In this document: positions 34,329-43,274 of the stretch, in pieces
Numbering within the stretch: the first letter of the stretch is position 1
How the letters are laid out: each line of letters begins with the position of its first letter
Assembly (NCBI GenBank): GCA_021773135.1
Contig: JAJFKP010000006.1
Location: forward strand, 101,766-165,765
Source: Woeseiaceae bacterium
GTDB taxonomy: Bacteria > Pseudomonadota > Gammaproteobacteria > Steroidobacterales > Woeseiaceae
Direction: 5' to 3'
DNA length: 64,000 bases
Notes under the pieces: model-generated
What the model was told of the DNA's origin: nothing
The model's database searches: none
The model's input: the letters and a program-made list of their open reading frames with translations, nothing else
Program-made: the position numbers and the translations under genes

Positions 34329-37300
34329 GTGTCGCTGGAACAATTCAAAACGCAGGTTCTGTTGCTGCACAGCCAGCAAAGCACGTTGGACAAACTGAGT
34401 GCTGGATTCACTGACAAGTATTCGGTCCATTGTGCAACCAGTGGCGTGGAAGCACTGACCACGCTCAGCGACACCCCGATTCACGTCATCGTTTCCGCTC
34501 AGGAACTGCCGGGAATGAGCGGGCTCGAAGCGCTGCGCGAGGCTAAGAAAAGATCTCCCGACACGATCGGAATTCTGCTCGCGGGAACCGACAAGCAGGA
34601 TGGTCTCGAGGCGCTGGTGGGTGACCAGGAAGTATTTGAGATTGTACGTGGCGCGGTTACACCGGATGCCTTAATTGAATTAATCGAATCTGCTAACCAG
34701 CGCGTGCGCCTGATGGCGCTGGCGGAATCCGCCAACGACACGCGAGCAAATGTCGACGAGCCGGTAGCAGAACACATCATTATGGAGACGTCGGAGAACG
34801 GCTCTGCAATAATCAGTGACGGCACCGGCACGATGCCCGCACTGAAACCGGGCAAAATTAATTTCACGCCGGGTGTTGGCGGCCGGGATGTCGACGTACT
34901 CGTTCTGACAAAAGACGAAGAGTTTCTCGGCACCATTCGGGATTCCGCGCGTGGGCTGCACAATGTTTATCACGCGATTACGCCAACGCAGGCCGAAGAA
35001 ATCGTGCGCAAGAACAAAGTGGGTGTCCTGGTCACGGATGCCGCGATGGTTGGCTCGAAAGTGGAAGCACTCTCGCAACAACTGCGCAAGAACAGTCCGC
35101 GAATAGTTGCAATTGTAGCCGGCCGACGGGACGACGGCGAGCTCCTCATGGATCTCATCAACCGTGGTCACGTCTACCGCTTCCTGCTGAAGCCCGTATC
35201 CCCTGGCCGTTCGCGGCTGGCGATCGAAGCATCGGTCAAACATCACATGGAAGCGCCGGATGACGCCTTTAAGCCGAAGTCGCAGAACATGCCGGCGGCA
35301 GCTCCCAGGGTCGCCCCTCCGGCCAAAGCGGCACAGCAACCGAAGGCCGCGCCGCAGCCGACGCCGAAACCGGCTGCGAGACCGGCGGCGGCGACTGCAT
35401 TCACTGCGAAACCCTCGCCGGCGGCCAAAGCCGCAGCGAAACCGGCTGCGACGGTGGACCCTGTGCCGCAACCTGTAGCGACGCCCAAAACCCCATCGAC
35501 GCCCGTGACTGCGCCGCCAGCGACTCCGCAGCCTGCGCCCCGGAAAGTGGCACCGCCGCAGAAAACAAGTAAAAGCCAAGCGCCAAAAGAAAAGATCGAG
35601 CCCACCATATCGGCCGCAGCCGTGGAGCTGCCGCTCGATGACAGACTTGATCAGGCCTTCGGTGAAACCAATAGCTTCACCGAAACCATGACAGGCATCG
35701 CCGCCTCTGTTGGCAAGTCGTTTTCGGCGGCGAGCAATTCGGTTTCAGGTGGCGCCGCCGGTATGCTGGAATCCGCCGGTGACAGGTCGGCAAACGGGAA
35801 AAACCCTAAAATCCTGGCAATCGCCGGCGTTGCCATCGCTGCTGTTGCTATTACGCTGTGGATGGTTATTGGCGGCGAGCCTGAAGCAGAGGATAGCGTC
35901 GCAAAACAGGTTATTCTGCCGGCCGAATCAACTGCTGCTGAATCTCGCACTCTACCGCCAGCTCCTGCCAACACTGTGCCGGAGACTCAACGGCCGCCCG
36001 CATCGGCGTCCGTCGGCGACGCTCCGTTTGCCGAGTTGCTTGAACAGGCGCGGTCCGCACGGGCGGCCGGAAATCTCATCACTCCGGTCGGCAACAGCGC
36101 CGTTGATTACTACCTCGCGGTCGTCGCGCAGTCCAACGGCGATGCGGCGATTGCAGCCGAGTTGGGCGATGTCGTAGCAGAAGTATTGGGCGTTGCGGAA
36201 AGCGCAATTCTCTCGCGCGACGCGACCGAAGCGGAGAACGCTCTCAGCATGGCGCGCCTTGCGGACCCGGACAATTCACGACTGGCGTTTCTCACAGCAC
36301 AGGTAAACGAACTTGTGTTTCGCGATCGTTCTGACCAGGCACGCCTGGCAATTCGTGACGGACGATTTGAGGATGCCGGAAACTTGATAGGTGAAGCTCG
36401 CTCGCTGGCGGGAAGTGACGCGACAGAGATCGGTCTCCTGACCGCTGAACTGTCTTCGGCACGCGCGCAGCAGGAGGTTTCCGCGACGATCGCGCTGGCC
36501 AACGAACGCCTCGATGCCGGACGCCTTGTCACACCCGCGAATGACAATGCGCGCTATTACTTTCAATCAGTTCTTGCCAGCGACCCGAATAATCAGGCCG
36601 CTCAGCAAGGCCTTGTTACGGTAGCCAGCAAACTCGTTTTGCAGGCTCGCGATGCGATCGACACGGGCCAACTGGACAATGCGCAGGCGCTGCTCAATAG
36701 CGCCGGTGCGCTTGACCCCGCTAGTGCTGAATTGCGGGCGTCAACCGATGCGCTGACTGCAGCCCGCGCCGCGATTGCGGAATCGGCGCAACAGGCAGAA
36801 CTGCAGCAACAGGCGGAAGCAGACCGACAGGCCGAAGCGGCACGACAGGCTGAACTGGCACGACAGGCAGAGGCTGAGCGACAGGCTGAATTGGCAAGAC
36901 AAGCGGAAGCCGATCGATTGGCAGCGCTGCAGCAGCAGGCTGACGCCGAACGCCGCGCGGCACTTGAGCGCCAGGCGGAAGCGGATCGTCTTGCAGAAGA
37001 GACACGCCTTGTCGAGGAACAGCGCCAGGCTGACCTGGAACAGGAAGCAGCAGCACAAATCGGCGCCGACCGACGTCAGGCAGAAGCGGCCGCCGCGGCA
37101 TTGCAGGCTGCGGAATCACGGGCAAACGACGTGGCCACCGCATCACCTTTGGGTGTCGGTGCAGCCGTCCCGGTCAGGTCGTCCGCGACGGCGGCGAAAA
37201 CAACCATCAGCAACACAGCGGCAGCGACGGTGGCTCCGAAACCCGAACCGACGGCAGCAAATTCAGGTGGCACGGCAGGCGCATCTACCTTTGGCATTTC

Positions 37301-37712
37301 CGGCACCGGCACGTCGGTCGCCAATACGCAGCCAGCGCAACCGGCTGCGGCAATAGCAGAGCCTGCGCCGAACAGTCGGGCACTACAAACCGACGCAGCG
37401 ACAATCGTGAACAGCGTACCGAAGGCGCCGCAAATCGTACCGATCAGTCAGCTTACGCGGACCAACTACGTGGGCCCCGAGTACCCCCGCGCCGCCCGTC
37501 GTCGCGGTGTAACCGGTTCAGTTGACCTGACCTTTACGGTCGGCGCGAACGGCAACGTAAGCGGTATCGAAATCAGTCGCTCCGATCCGGGTGAAATCTT
37601 CGACCAGGCGGCAATGGATGCGGTCCAGCAATGGCGCTTCGCACCGGTCATTGAGAGTGGCAAGGCCGTCGAAAAACGCTCAGCGGTACGACTTTCGTTT
37701 GATCTGCAGTAG
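34329..37712 (+). CDS. Two-receiver / TPR-like / TonB C-terminal hybrid membrane protein
   Basis: A 1127-residue protein of unusual design. Residues about 8-125 form a receiver-like domain whose phospho-acceptor Asp is replaced by Ala57 (VSAQELPG). A second receiver-like domain (about 189-305) keeps Asp237 (LVTDAAM) and Lys288 (LLKPVS). Then come an Ala/Pro/Lys-rich linker (about 318-425), one membrane helix (about 495-516, ILAIAGVAIAAVAITLWMVI), a TPR-like helical region (about 550-800), a long Gln/Ala/Glu/Arg coiled coil (about 816-934) and a TonB C-terminal domain (about 1045-1127; YPRAARRRG, WRFAP). The topology puts receivers in the cytoplasm and TonB in the periplasm. The GTG start has AAGGAGG 7 nt upstream. 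Function is not known to me; no exbBD genes are adjacent. Confidence 0.88.
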   Translation: MSLEQFKTQVLLLHSQQSTLDKLSAGFTDKYSVHCATSGVEALTTLSDTPIHVIVSAQELPGMSGLEALREAKKRSPDTIGILLAGTDKQDGLEALVGDQEVFEIVRGAVTPDALIELIESANQRVRLMALAESANDTRANVDEPVAEHIIMETSENGSAIISDGTGTMPALKPGKINFTPGVGGRDVDVLVLTKDEEFLGTIRDSARGLHNVYHAITPTQAEEIVRKNKVGVLVTDAAMVGSKVEALSQQLRKNSPRIVAIVAGRRDDGELLMDLINRGHVYRFLLKPVSPGRSRLAIEASVKHHMEAPDDAFKPKSQNMPAAAPRVAPPAKAAQQPKAAPQPTPKPAARPAAATAFTAKPSPAAKAAAKPAATVDPVPQPVATPKTPSTPVTAPPATPQPAPRKVAPPQKTSKSQAPKEKIEPTISAAAVELPLDDRLDQAFGETNSFTETMTGIAASVGKSFSAASNSVSGGAAGMLESAGDRSANGKNPKILAIAGVAIAAVAITLWMVIGGEPEAEDSVAKQVILPAESTAAESRTLPPAPANTVPETQRPPASASVGDAPFAELLEQARSARAAGNLITPVGNSAVDYYLAVVAQSNGDAAIAAELGDVVAEVLGVAESAILSRDATEAENALSMARLADPDNSRLAFLTAQVNELVFRDRSDQARLAIRDGRFEDAGNLIGEARSLAGSDATEIGLLTAELSSARAQQEVSATIALANERLDAGRLVTPANDNARYYFQSVLASDPNNQAAQQGLVTVASKLVLQARDAIDTGQLDNAQALLNSAGALDPASAELRASTDALTAARAAIAESAQQAELQQQAEADRQAEAARQAELARQAEAERQAELARQAEADRLAALQQQADAERRAALERQAEADRLAEETRLVEEQRQADLEQEAAAQIGADRRQAEAAAAALQAAESRANDVATASPLGVGAAVPVRSSATAAKTTISNTAAATVAPKPEPTAANSGGTAGASTFGISGTGTSVANTQPAQPAAAIAEPAPNSRALQTDAATIVNSVPKAPQIVPISQLTRTNYVGPEYPRAARRRGVTGSVDLTFTVGANGNVSGIEISRSDPGEIFDQAAMDAVQQWRFAPVIESGKAVEKRSAVRLSFDLQ

Positions 37713-37812
37713 CCAGCCAAAATTTTTCCGCTCGCAAAATAAACCAGATTGGACCAATTTGCGCCTACCCGGTACTCTAAAGCAGGACATAACGCAGAAG
37801 AGGCACTCGTAA

Positions 37813-38454
37813 GTGACGGAAAGGCCGGTACGGCAACCACGCAAACAACAACAACGCAGCCTTCGAACCAAACAGAAATTGCTGGATGCAGCTCTCGAGG
37901 CATTTTCTGAAGGCGGTTTTCTTGGCACATCAACTCGCGATATCGCAGCACGTGCAGGCGTGCACCACCCACTGATAACCTACCATTTCAGCAATAAGGA
38001 TCGTCTCTGGCGTTCGGCAGTCAAATATGTTTTCGCAGATTTTCTGCAGGCACTGCGTAACGCGGCGGAAATGCACGCGGAAGCCTGCCCGAAGGTCCGC
38101 TTTGCCGCGATGATTCGGATCTACGTTTTCTACGCCGCCAGCCACCCGGCCCTGCACAAAATTATCCTGCAAGAATCCAGCAACCCCAGTACCCGACTGG
38201 AATGGCTCAGCGAAAACTTTCTTAAGCCGCTGTCCGAAACTGCTGCGGAGTACATTACAGAATTGCAGGAGAAAAACGTCGCCGTCGCTGGTAATCCCGC
38301 AATGATTTACAACATGATCCGCGTTTGTTCAGGTGGCCTTATTGCCCTGGCGCTGGAATTAAAAAGCACCAGCAACATCGACTTTGAATCGGACCAAACA
38401 CTCGACGAGCTTACAGAACTTATCGTCCGAATTTTCCTGCCAGGCGCGACCTAG
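37813..38454 (+). CDS. TetR-family transcriptional regulator
   Basis: The N-terminal HTH (LLDAALEAFSEGGFLGTSTRDIAARAGVHHPLITYHFSNKDRLW) is a clear TetR domain; the C-terminal ligand-binding half is helical and unassigned. The product is 213 residues from GTG 37813 with AGAGG upstream. A possible promoter TTGGAC/TACTCT (18-bp spacing) precedes it at 37752-37781. It ends overlapping the xdhC stop by 4 nt on the opposite strand. The target is unknown; its start is 100 bp after the receiver-TonB gene. Confidence 0.87.
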   Translation: MTERPVRQPRKQQQRSLRTKQKLLDAALEAFSEGGFLGTSTRDIAARAGVHHPLITYHFSNKDRLWRSAVKYVFADFLQALRNAAEMHAEACPKVRFAAMIRIYVFYAASHPALHKIILQESSNPSTRLEWLSENFLKPLSETAAEYITELQEKNVAVAGNPAMIYNMIRVCSGGLIALALELKSTSNIDFESDQTLDELTELIVRIFLPGAT

Positions 38455-39521
38455 ACGCCCGTTTTCGGTCGCACAATTTCAAGATGGATTTCCGCAATTA
38501 TCGACAGGGCGATTGAGGCCGGGCCGCGACCGCCAATGTCAATTCCGGCTGGCCCGTGCAATCGAGCTTCGAGCTTCCTGGCGTGCGTCCCGAGATCTTC
38601 AAGCAACCTGCGGCGTCGATCAATCGGGCCGAGCAGTCCTACGTAGGCGATGTTGGATTCCGCAATTTGCTGCAGGTATTTTCTGTCGCTAACCAGGTGA
38701 TGGCTCATGATAATCACCGCAGCAAACTGATCAAAATCGACAACGCCGGACAACTCATCCACTGCAACGCAATGCAGGGTTGCTGCGCCGCTGAAATTGC
38801 CGGCTTCCAGATAAGCCGGGCGGTGATCCTGGACGGTCACTCTCCAGCCAAGCTCATGCGCGAAACTGACCACCGGTTCTGCATCGAGTCCTGCGCCGAG
38901 AACCAGCAGCGACGGCGGCGGCTCCAGCACTGTGAACAGAATCGTTGCCTCCCCGAGTGTTGCCGCAATGCGTCGACATACCGACTGCCCGCTCTCGAGA
39001 ATTTCACAGGCGAGCACGTCGATTTTCGGCGCAACGAAATCAGGCAGATCTGAAAACCCGGCGTCGTCCAGTGCAAAGACTTTCGCGGCGCCGACGTGCA
39101 GGTGAGCAATCGATGATTCGATGACGGTCGCAGCCACCTGCATCCTGTCTCCCGCAAACACGCTTGCCATTGACGCAAACGGTTCATAGGCAGTGTCGGG
39201 CATGAGCGGCTGCAGAAAGATTTTCATCAGGCCGTCGCAGCCGACGCCGAGGCCCCACAGTTCCTCGTCGTTTTTGCCGAGATCGTAAACGACTGACTGT
39301 GAACTGCCGGAATCGAGCACAGCGCGGGCCCGTTCGGCAAGATCACCTTCGAGGCAGCCACCCGACAACATGCCCTGAAACCTGCCGTCGTTAGTGATAA
39401 GCATCTGCGCACCGCATTTGCTGTAGGTAGAACCGGCTGTCTCAAATACGGTAGCCAGCACCAGCGGTCGACCCTCGGCCGACCAATCCGTAAATGCGCT
39501 TATTAAACTGCTGACTGTCAC
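38451..39521 (-). CDS. XdhC/CoxI-family protein
   Basis: XdhC proteins bind molybdenum cofactor and help its sulfuration and insertion into xanthine-oxidase-family enzymes. The N-terminal block VLATVFETAGSTYSKCGAQML and MLSGGCLEGDLAERA are signature regions; the C-terminal Rossmann part has LLVLGAGLDAEPVV and YVGLLGPIDRRRRLL. I choose GTG 39521 (about 356 residues), 32 nt after the mmsA stop; the ATG at 39605 would overlap mmsA. It is oddly placed in a beta-alanine catabolic operon and no molybdenum hydroxylase subunits are in the window. Confidence 0.82.
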   Translation of the reverse strand: MTVSSLISAFTDWSAEGRPLVLATVFETAGSTYSKCGAQMLITNDGRFQGMLSGGCLEGDLAERARAVLDSGSSQSVVYDLGKNDEELWGLGVGCDGLMKIFLQPLMPDTAYEPFASMASVFAGDRMQVAATVIESSIAHLHVGAAKVFALDDAGFSDLPDFVAPKIDVLACEILESGQSVCRRIAATLGEATILFTVLEPPPSLLVLGAGLDAEPVVSFAHELGWRVTVQDHRPAYLEAGNFSGAATLHCVAVDELSGVVDFDQFAAVIIMSHHLVSDRKYLQQIAESNIAYVGLLGPIDRRRRLLEDLGTHARKLEARLHGPAGIDIGGRGPASIALSIIAEIHLEIVRPKTGV

Positions 39522-39553
39522 GCAGTTCGATCCGTTGTTGCGGGGTCGGAATA

Positions 39554-41071
39554 CTACATGGTCGGCATTGAGAAATCCGCACCGGCCCGAATCCCGGTGG
39601 GCCAACGGGAAGTAACTGTTTTCAGTCGCGTATAGAAACGCACACCTTCCGGGCCATAGATCGACATATCGCCGAATAGAGAGCGTTTCCAGCCGCCAAA
39701 ACTGTGAAACGCCAGCGGCACCGGGATCGGCACATTGACACCCACCATGCCTACCTGAATGCCATTGGCGAACTCACGTGCAGCGTCGCCGTCGCGGGTA
39801 AAAATTGCGGTGCCGTTGCCGTATTCGTGGTCGTTGACCAACTGGATTGCTTCGTCAAAAGTATCCACACGAATCATCGTCAATACCGGTCCGAAAATCT
39901 CCTCCTGGTACACACGCATATCACGGCTCGCATGATCAAACAGCGTGGGCCCAAGGAAGTATCCCGGCGAATCAGTTATTTCGTGGGTACGTCCGTCAAC
40001 TAAAACTTTGGCGCCCTCTTCCTCGCCTATATCGATATACGAACGAACTTTGTCACGATGCTCGGCGGTAATTAACGGACCCATATCATTGTCGTTATTC
40101 AGGCCATTGCCGATTTTCAGTTTTTCTATTCGCGGCAATAATTTTTCAAGTAAAGGTTCTGCTGAATCACCCACTGCAACAATCGCCGAAATCGCCATGC
40201 AGCGCTCGCCGGCAGATCCGTAGCCAGCGCCGACCAGCGCATCGGCTGCCTGGTCCATATCTGCATCCGGCATAACAACCAAATGATTCTTGGCGCCGCC
40301 AAGTGCCTGCACGCGCTTGCCATTCTCGGAGGCAGTCTTGTAGACGTGTTCGGCTACCGGCGTCGAGCCGACAAAACTTACGGCGGACACGCGAGCGTCG
40401 CTCAGTAGCGAGTTCACCGCAACGTGATCACCCTGAACAACATTGAATACGCCCGGCGGCAGACCGGCCTCGGTCAGAAGTTCGGCCCATTTTAATGCGC
40501 AACTGGGATCTTTCTCCGATGGTTTGAGGATGAAAGTATTGCCGCAGGAAATCGCCAGCGGGAACATCCAAAGCGGCACCATCGCCGGAAAATTGAAAGG
40601 CGTAATGCCGACGCAGACGCCGACGGGCTGGCGCATGGAATAGGTGTCCACACCCGTTCCTACCTGATCGTTGTATTCACCTTTCAACAAATGCGGGATG
40701 CCGCAGGCGAATTCTACGACTTCGAGGCCGCGCTGGATGGATCCGTCGGCATCATGCAGGACTTTGCCGTGTTCCTGCGTGATCAGGGCGGCGATTTCCG
40801 CGCGGTCGCGCTCAATCAGCTCTTTTAACTTGAACATGATGCGCGCGCGTCGCAACACCGGCGTGCGAGACCAGCCCGGTAGTGCCGCGCTCGCAGCCTG
40901 CAGTGCCGCATCGACATCCGCGGCCGAAGACATGACAACTTCAGCACACTTCTCACCGGTTGCTGAATCGAACACGTCCGCCCAGCGATCAGACGCGGCA
41001 TCCCGACATGCACCGTTTATCCAGTTCGTGACGCTGCGGATCTTGCCTATCTTTGCTGCTTTCTGTGCCAT
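39554..41071 (-). CDS. mmsA: CoA-acylating methylmalonate-semialdehyde dehydrogenase
   Basis: Oxidises malonate or methylmalonate semialdehyde to acetyl- or propionyl-CoA with NAD and CoA. The aldehyde dehydrogenase fold shows ITPFNFPAMVPLWM, KPSEKDPS, FVGSTPVAEHVY and the catalytic Cys in GERCMAIS; ALGGAKNHLVVMPDAD is typical of MmsA, where the usual general-base Glu is replaced. The 505 residues are standard. It starts 17 nt after the omega-aminotransferase stop, which produces the semialdehyde from beta-alanine. Confidence 0.93.
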   Translation of the reverse strand: MAQKAAKIGKIRSVTNWINGACRDAASDRWADVFDSATGEKCAEVVMSSAADVDAALQAASAALPGWSRTPVLRRARIMFKLKELIERDRAEIAALITQEHGKVLHDADGSIQRGLEVVEFACGIPHLLKGEYNDQVGTGVDTYSMRQPVGVCVGITPFNFPAMVPLWMFPLAISCGNTFILKPSEKDPSCALKWAELLTEAGLPPGVFNVVQGDHVAVNSLLSDARVSAVSFVGSTPVAEHVYKTASENGKRVQALGGAKNHLVVMPDADMDQAADALVGAGYGSAGERCMAISAIVAVGDSAEPLLEKLLPRIEKLKIGNGLNNDNDMGPLITAEHRDKVRSYIDIGEEEGAKVLVDGRTHEITDSPGYFLGPTLFDHASRDMRVYQEEIFGPVLTMIRVDTFDEAIQLVNDHEYGNGTAIFTRDGDAAREFANGIQVGMVGVNVPIPVPLAFHSFGGWKRSLFGDMSIYGPEGVRFYTRLKTVTSRWPTGIRAGADFSMPTM

Positions 41072-41088
41072 TTTATTTATCCCTGCTT

Positions 41089-42426
41089 CTACTGCGCGCG
41101 CAATGCGGTTCGGACGGTTTCGATGACGGTATCAATCTCGGCATCACTGATAATCAAGGGCGGCGAAAACGCCAACGTGTCCCCGGTGGTACGAATGATA
41201 ACGCCGTTGTCGAAGCAGTCGCGGAATATTGACATTGCCCGTGCCGTCGGCTGGCCCTCGATGCCCTCGAGTTCGACCGCACCAATCAGGCCAAAGTTGC
41301 GCACGTCGATGACGTTGGGCTCACCCTTCAGGCTGTGCAGTGCATCTTCAAATCGGCCTTCCATGCTCCGCGCGCGCTCGAACAGACCTTCGCCCTGATA
41401 GACGTCAAGGGTTGCGCACCCGGCGGCGGCGGCCAGCGGATGACCGGAATAGGTGTAGCCGTGGAAGAATTCGATGACGCCGTCCGGACCGGTCATGAAA
41501 GTGTCGTAAATATCCTTAGACGCCAGCACCGCGCCCATTGGCACCGTGCCGCTGGTCAGGCCCTTTGCCAGTGTCATCAGGTCCGGCGTTACGCCGAAGC
41601 GCGCGGCGCCAAATGAATCGCCCGTTCGACCGAATCCGCAAATAACCTCGTCGAAAATCAGGAGAATGCCATGCTTGTCGCAGATTTCGCGAAGTCGTTT
41701 CAGGTAGCCCTCGGGCGGAAGAATAACACCCGCCGAACCGGCAATAGGCTCAACGATAACGGCCGCAATCGTCGATGCATCGTGTAACGCGACGATATTT
41801 TCGAGTTCGTCGGCCAGGTGCGCGCCCCACTGTGGCAAGCCGCGGGAATAAGCGTTGTGCGCAATGCTGTGGGTATGCGGCAAATGATCGACGCCGGGCA
41901 ACATCGCTCCAAACATCTTTCGATTTGGCGAAATGCCACCTACCGATATGCCCCCAAAACCGACGCCGTGATAGCCTTTTTCGCGTCCGATGAATCGTGT
42001 TCGTGCCGCTTCGCCACGCGTGCGGTGATAGGCGAGCGCCATCTTGAGCGCGGTGTCGACCGCCTCCGAACCGGAATTGACAAAAAACGCGTAGTCGATC
42101 CTTTCAGGTGCCATGTCAGTCAGGCGGTTGGCCAGTTCGAACGCCTTAGGATGACCCAGTTGGAAAGCCATCGAGTAATCCAGCGTCTCGGCCTGCGTCT
42201 TGATCGCTTCAACAATCTTCGGATTGCAGTGTCCCGCGTTGCAGCACCACAAACCGGCAACGGCATCCAGCAACTTCTGTCCTTCGGTCGTATAGCAATA
42301 CATGCCTTCAGCACGCGAAATGAGTCGGGGATGTTCCTTGAAATAGCGGTTACCGGTAAACGGCATCCAGTAGGATTCAAGATCGGGAAGATCATGGTCA
42401 AGTTGTCGTGCTGTGTTGTCAGTCAT
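41089..42426 (-). CDS. Omega-amino acid--pyruvate (beta-alanine) aminotransferase
   Basis: Class III PLP aminotransferase, 445 residues. Signatures are LESYWMPFTGNRYFKEHPRL at the N-terminus (typical of beta-alanine:pyruvate transaminases), NSGSEAVDTALKMA, the PLP-phosphate Asp in IFDEVICGFGRTG and the Schiff-base Lys in TLAKGLTSG. With mmsA next in the operon it should convert beta-alanine to malonate semialdehyde and then acetyl-CoA. CGGAG lies 8 nt upstream of the ATG. Its promoter region is shared with the divergent HTH-cupin regulator. Confidence 0.9.
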   Translation of the reverse strand: MTDNTARQLDHDLPDLESYWMPFTGNRYFKEHPRLISRAEGMYCYTTEGQKLLDAVAGLWCCNAGHCNPKIVEAIKTQAETLDYSMAFQLGHPKAFELANRLTDMAPERIDYAFFVNSGSEAVDTALKMALAYHRTRGEAARTRFIGREKGYHGVGFGGISVGGISPNRKMFGAMLPGVDHLPHTHSIAHNAYSRGLPQWGAHLADELENIVALHDASTIAAVIVEPIAGSAGVILPPEGYLKRLREICDKHGILLIFDEVICGFGRTGDSFGAARFGVTPDLMTLAKGLTSGTVPMGAVLASKDIYDTFMTGPDGVIEFFHGYTYSGHPLAAAAGCATLDVYQGEGLFERARSMEGRFEDALHSLKGEPNVIDVRNFGLIGAVELEGIEGQPTARAMSIFRDCFDNGVIIRTTGDTLAFSPPLIISDAEIDTVIETVRTALRAQ

Positions 42427-42523
42427 AACTGAGCTCCGTTTAATCTCAGGCCGGTGTCGCAGAATTTCGTCGCGCCTGGCAGGCGCGCGGGATCAGCCAG
42501 TCAGGTTACTGCAAGCCGAATCG

Positions 42524-42543
42524 GTTAACAATATTTAAACAAA
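42524..42543. promoter_or_regulatory. Operator-like palindrome 1 in the aminotransferase/regulator gap
   Basis: Read on the minus strand, TTGTTTAAATATTGTTAACC aligns with the stronger palindrome at 42584-42603, sharing TTGTT, AAATATT and TTAAC. It lies about 100 nt upstream of the aminotransferase start. Confidence 0.5.
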
Positions 42544-42583
42544 CGAAATTAACCTACTGTTTTAATTGCAGAATTGATATCAT

Positions 42584-42603
42584 TTGTTAAATATTTTTAA
42601 CAA
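42584..42603. promoter_or_regulatory. Operator-like palindrome 2 beside the HTH-cupin regulator
   Basis: Perfect 8-bp arms TTGTTAAA and TTTAACAA flank TATT. It ends 19 nt before the regulator ATG, well placed for autorepression. The two sites are 60 bp apart, close to six helical turns between centres, which would suit cooperative binding. Confidence 0.6.
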
Positions 42604-42622
42604 TTCAACGCGAGGTTGCAGG

Positions 42623-43168
42623 ATGGAGAATATCGGCCTGAGGCTGAAAGCGTTGCGCTCGTCCAGAGGCCTGTCGCAACGCCGGCTGGCGAACGAATCC
42701 GGTGTTTCCAATGCCACGGTTTCTCTCATCGAAAATGGCCGGACTGATCCCTCAATGGGCATGTTGAAACGCATTCTGGATTCGCTGAATGTCTCCTTCG
42801 CTGAGTTCTTTGCCGCTGATTCGCTGGCCGAGAATCGATTTTTTTATCGCCACGCCGAGCTAGCGGAAATCAGCAGCGGTCCGATTTCGTACCTGCAGGT
42901 TGGCAGTGATCTGAGTGGCAGTCAGCTGCAGATATTGTATGAACGTTATCAGCCAGGGGCAGACACCGGACAGTCGATGCTAAGTCATGAAGCCGAGGAA
43001 GGCGGCGTAATTCTGCAAGGCAGGCTCGAAGTGACTGTGGGCAAGCAGGTACAGACTTTGTCCGCCGGTGACGCGTACCGATTTAATAGCAGTCTGCCGC
43101 ATCGCTTCAGAAATACTGGCAACGAAGACTGTCTTGTTGTGTCTGCCTGTACACCGCCGAGTTTTTGA
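42623..43168 (+). CDS. HTH-cupin transcriptional regulator (PuuR-like)
   Basis: 181 residues: an N-terminal XRE-type helix-turn-helix (GLSQRRLANESGVSNATVSLIENG, residues about 16-39) and a C-terminal cupin (GGVILQGRLEVTVG, AGDAYRFNSSLPHRFRN). This is the layout of PuuR, the putrescine-responsive repressor. I use ATG 42623, with GAGG 6 nt upstream, rather than ATG 42584. It is divergent from the aminotransferase-mmsA-xdhC operon and near the polyamine operon, so it may control either; the palindromes just upstream are candidate sites. Confidence 0.88.
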   Translation: MENIGLRLKALRSSRGLSQRRLANESGVSNATVSLIENGRTDPSMGMLKRILDSLNVSFAEFFAADSLAENRFFYRHAELAEISSGPISYLQVGSDLSGSQLQILYERYQPGADTGQSMLSHEAEEGGVILQGRLEVTVGKQVQTLSAGDAYRFNSSLPHRFRNTGNEDCLVVSACTPPSF

Positions 43169-43274
43169 TCCGGCGCAAATCGAGGAAAAATCCTGACGCC
43201 CGTTCTTGGGCCAACAAGACATCAATTCAGGCATTTGCGATACTGGGCGCGTTACGAAAAGTAGAGCCAGAAAA

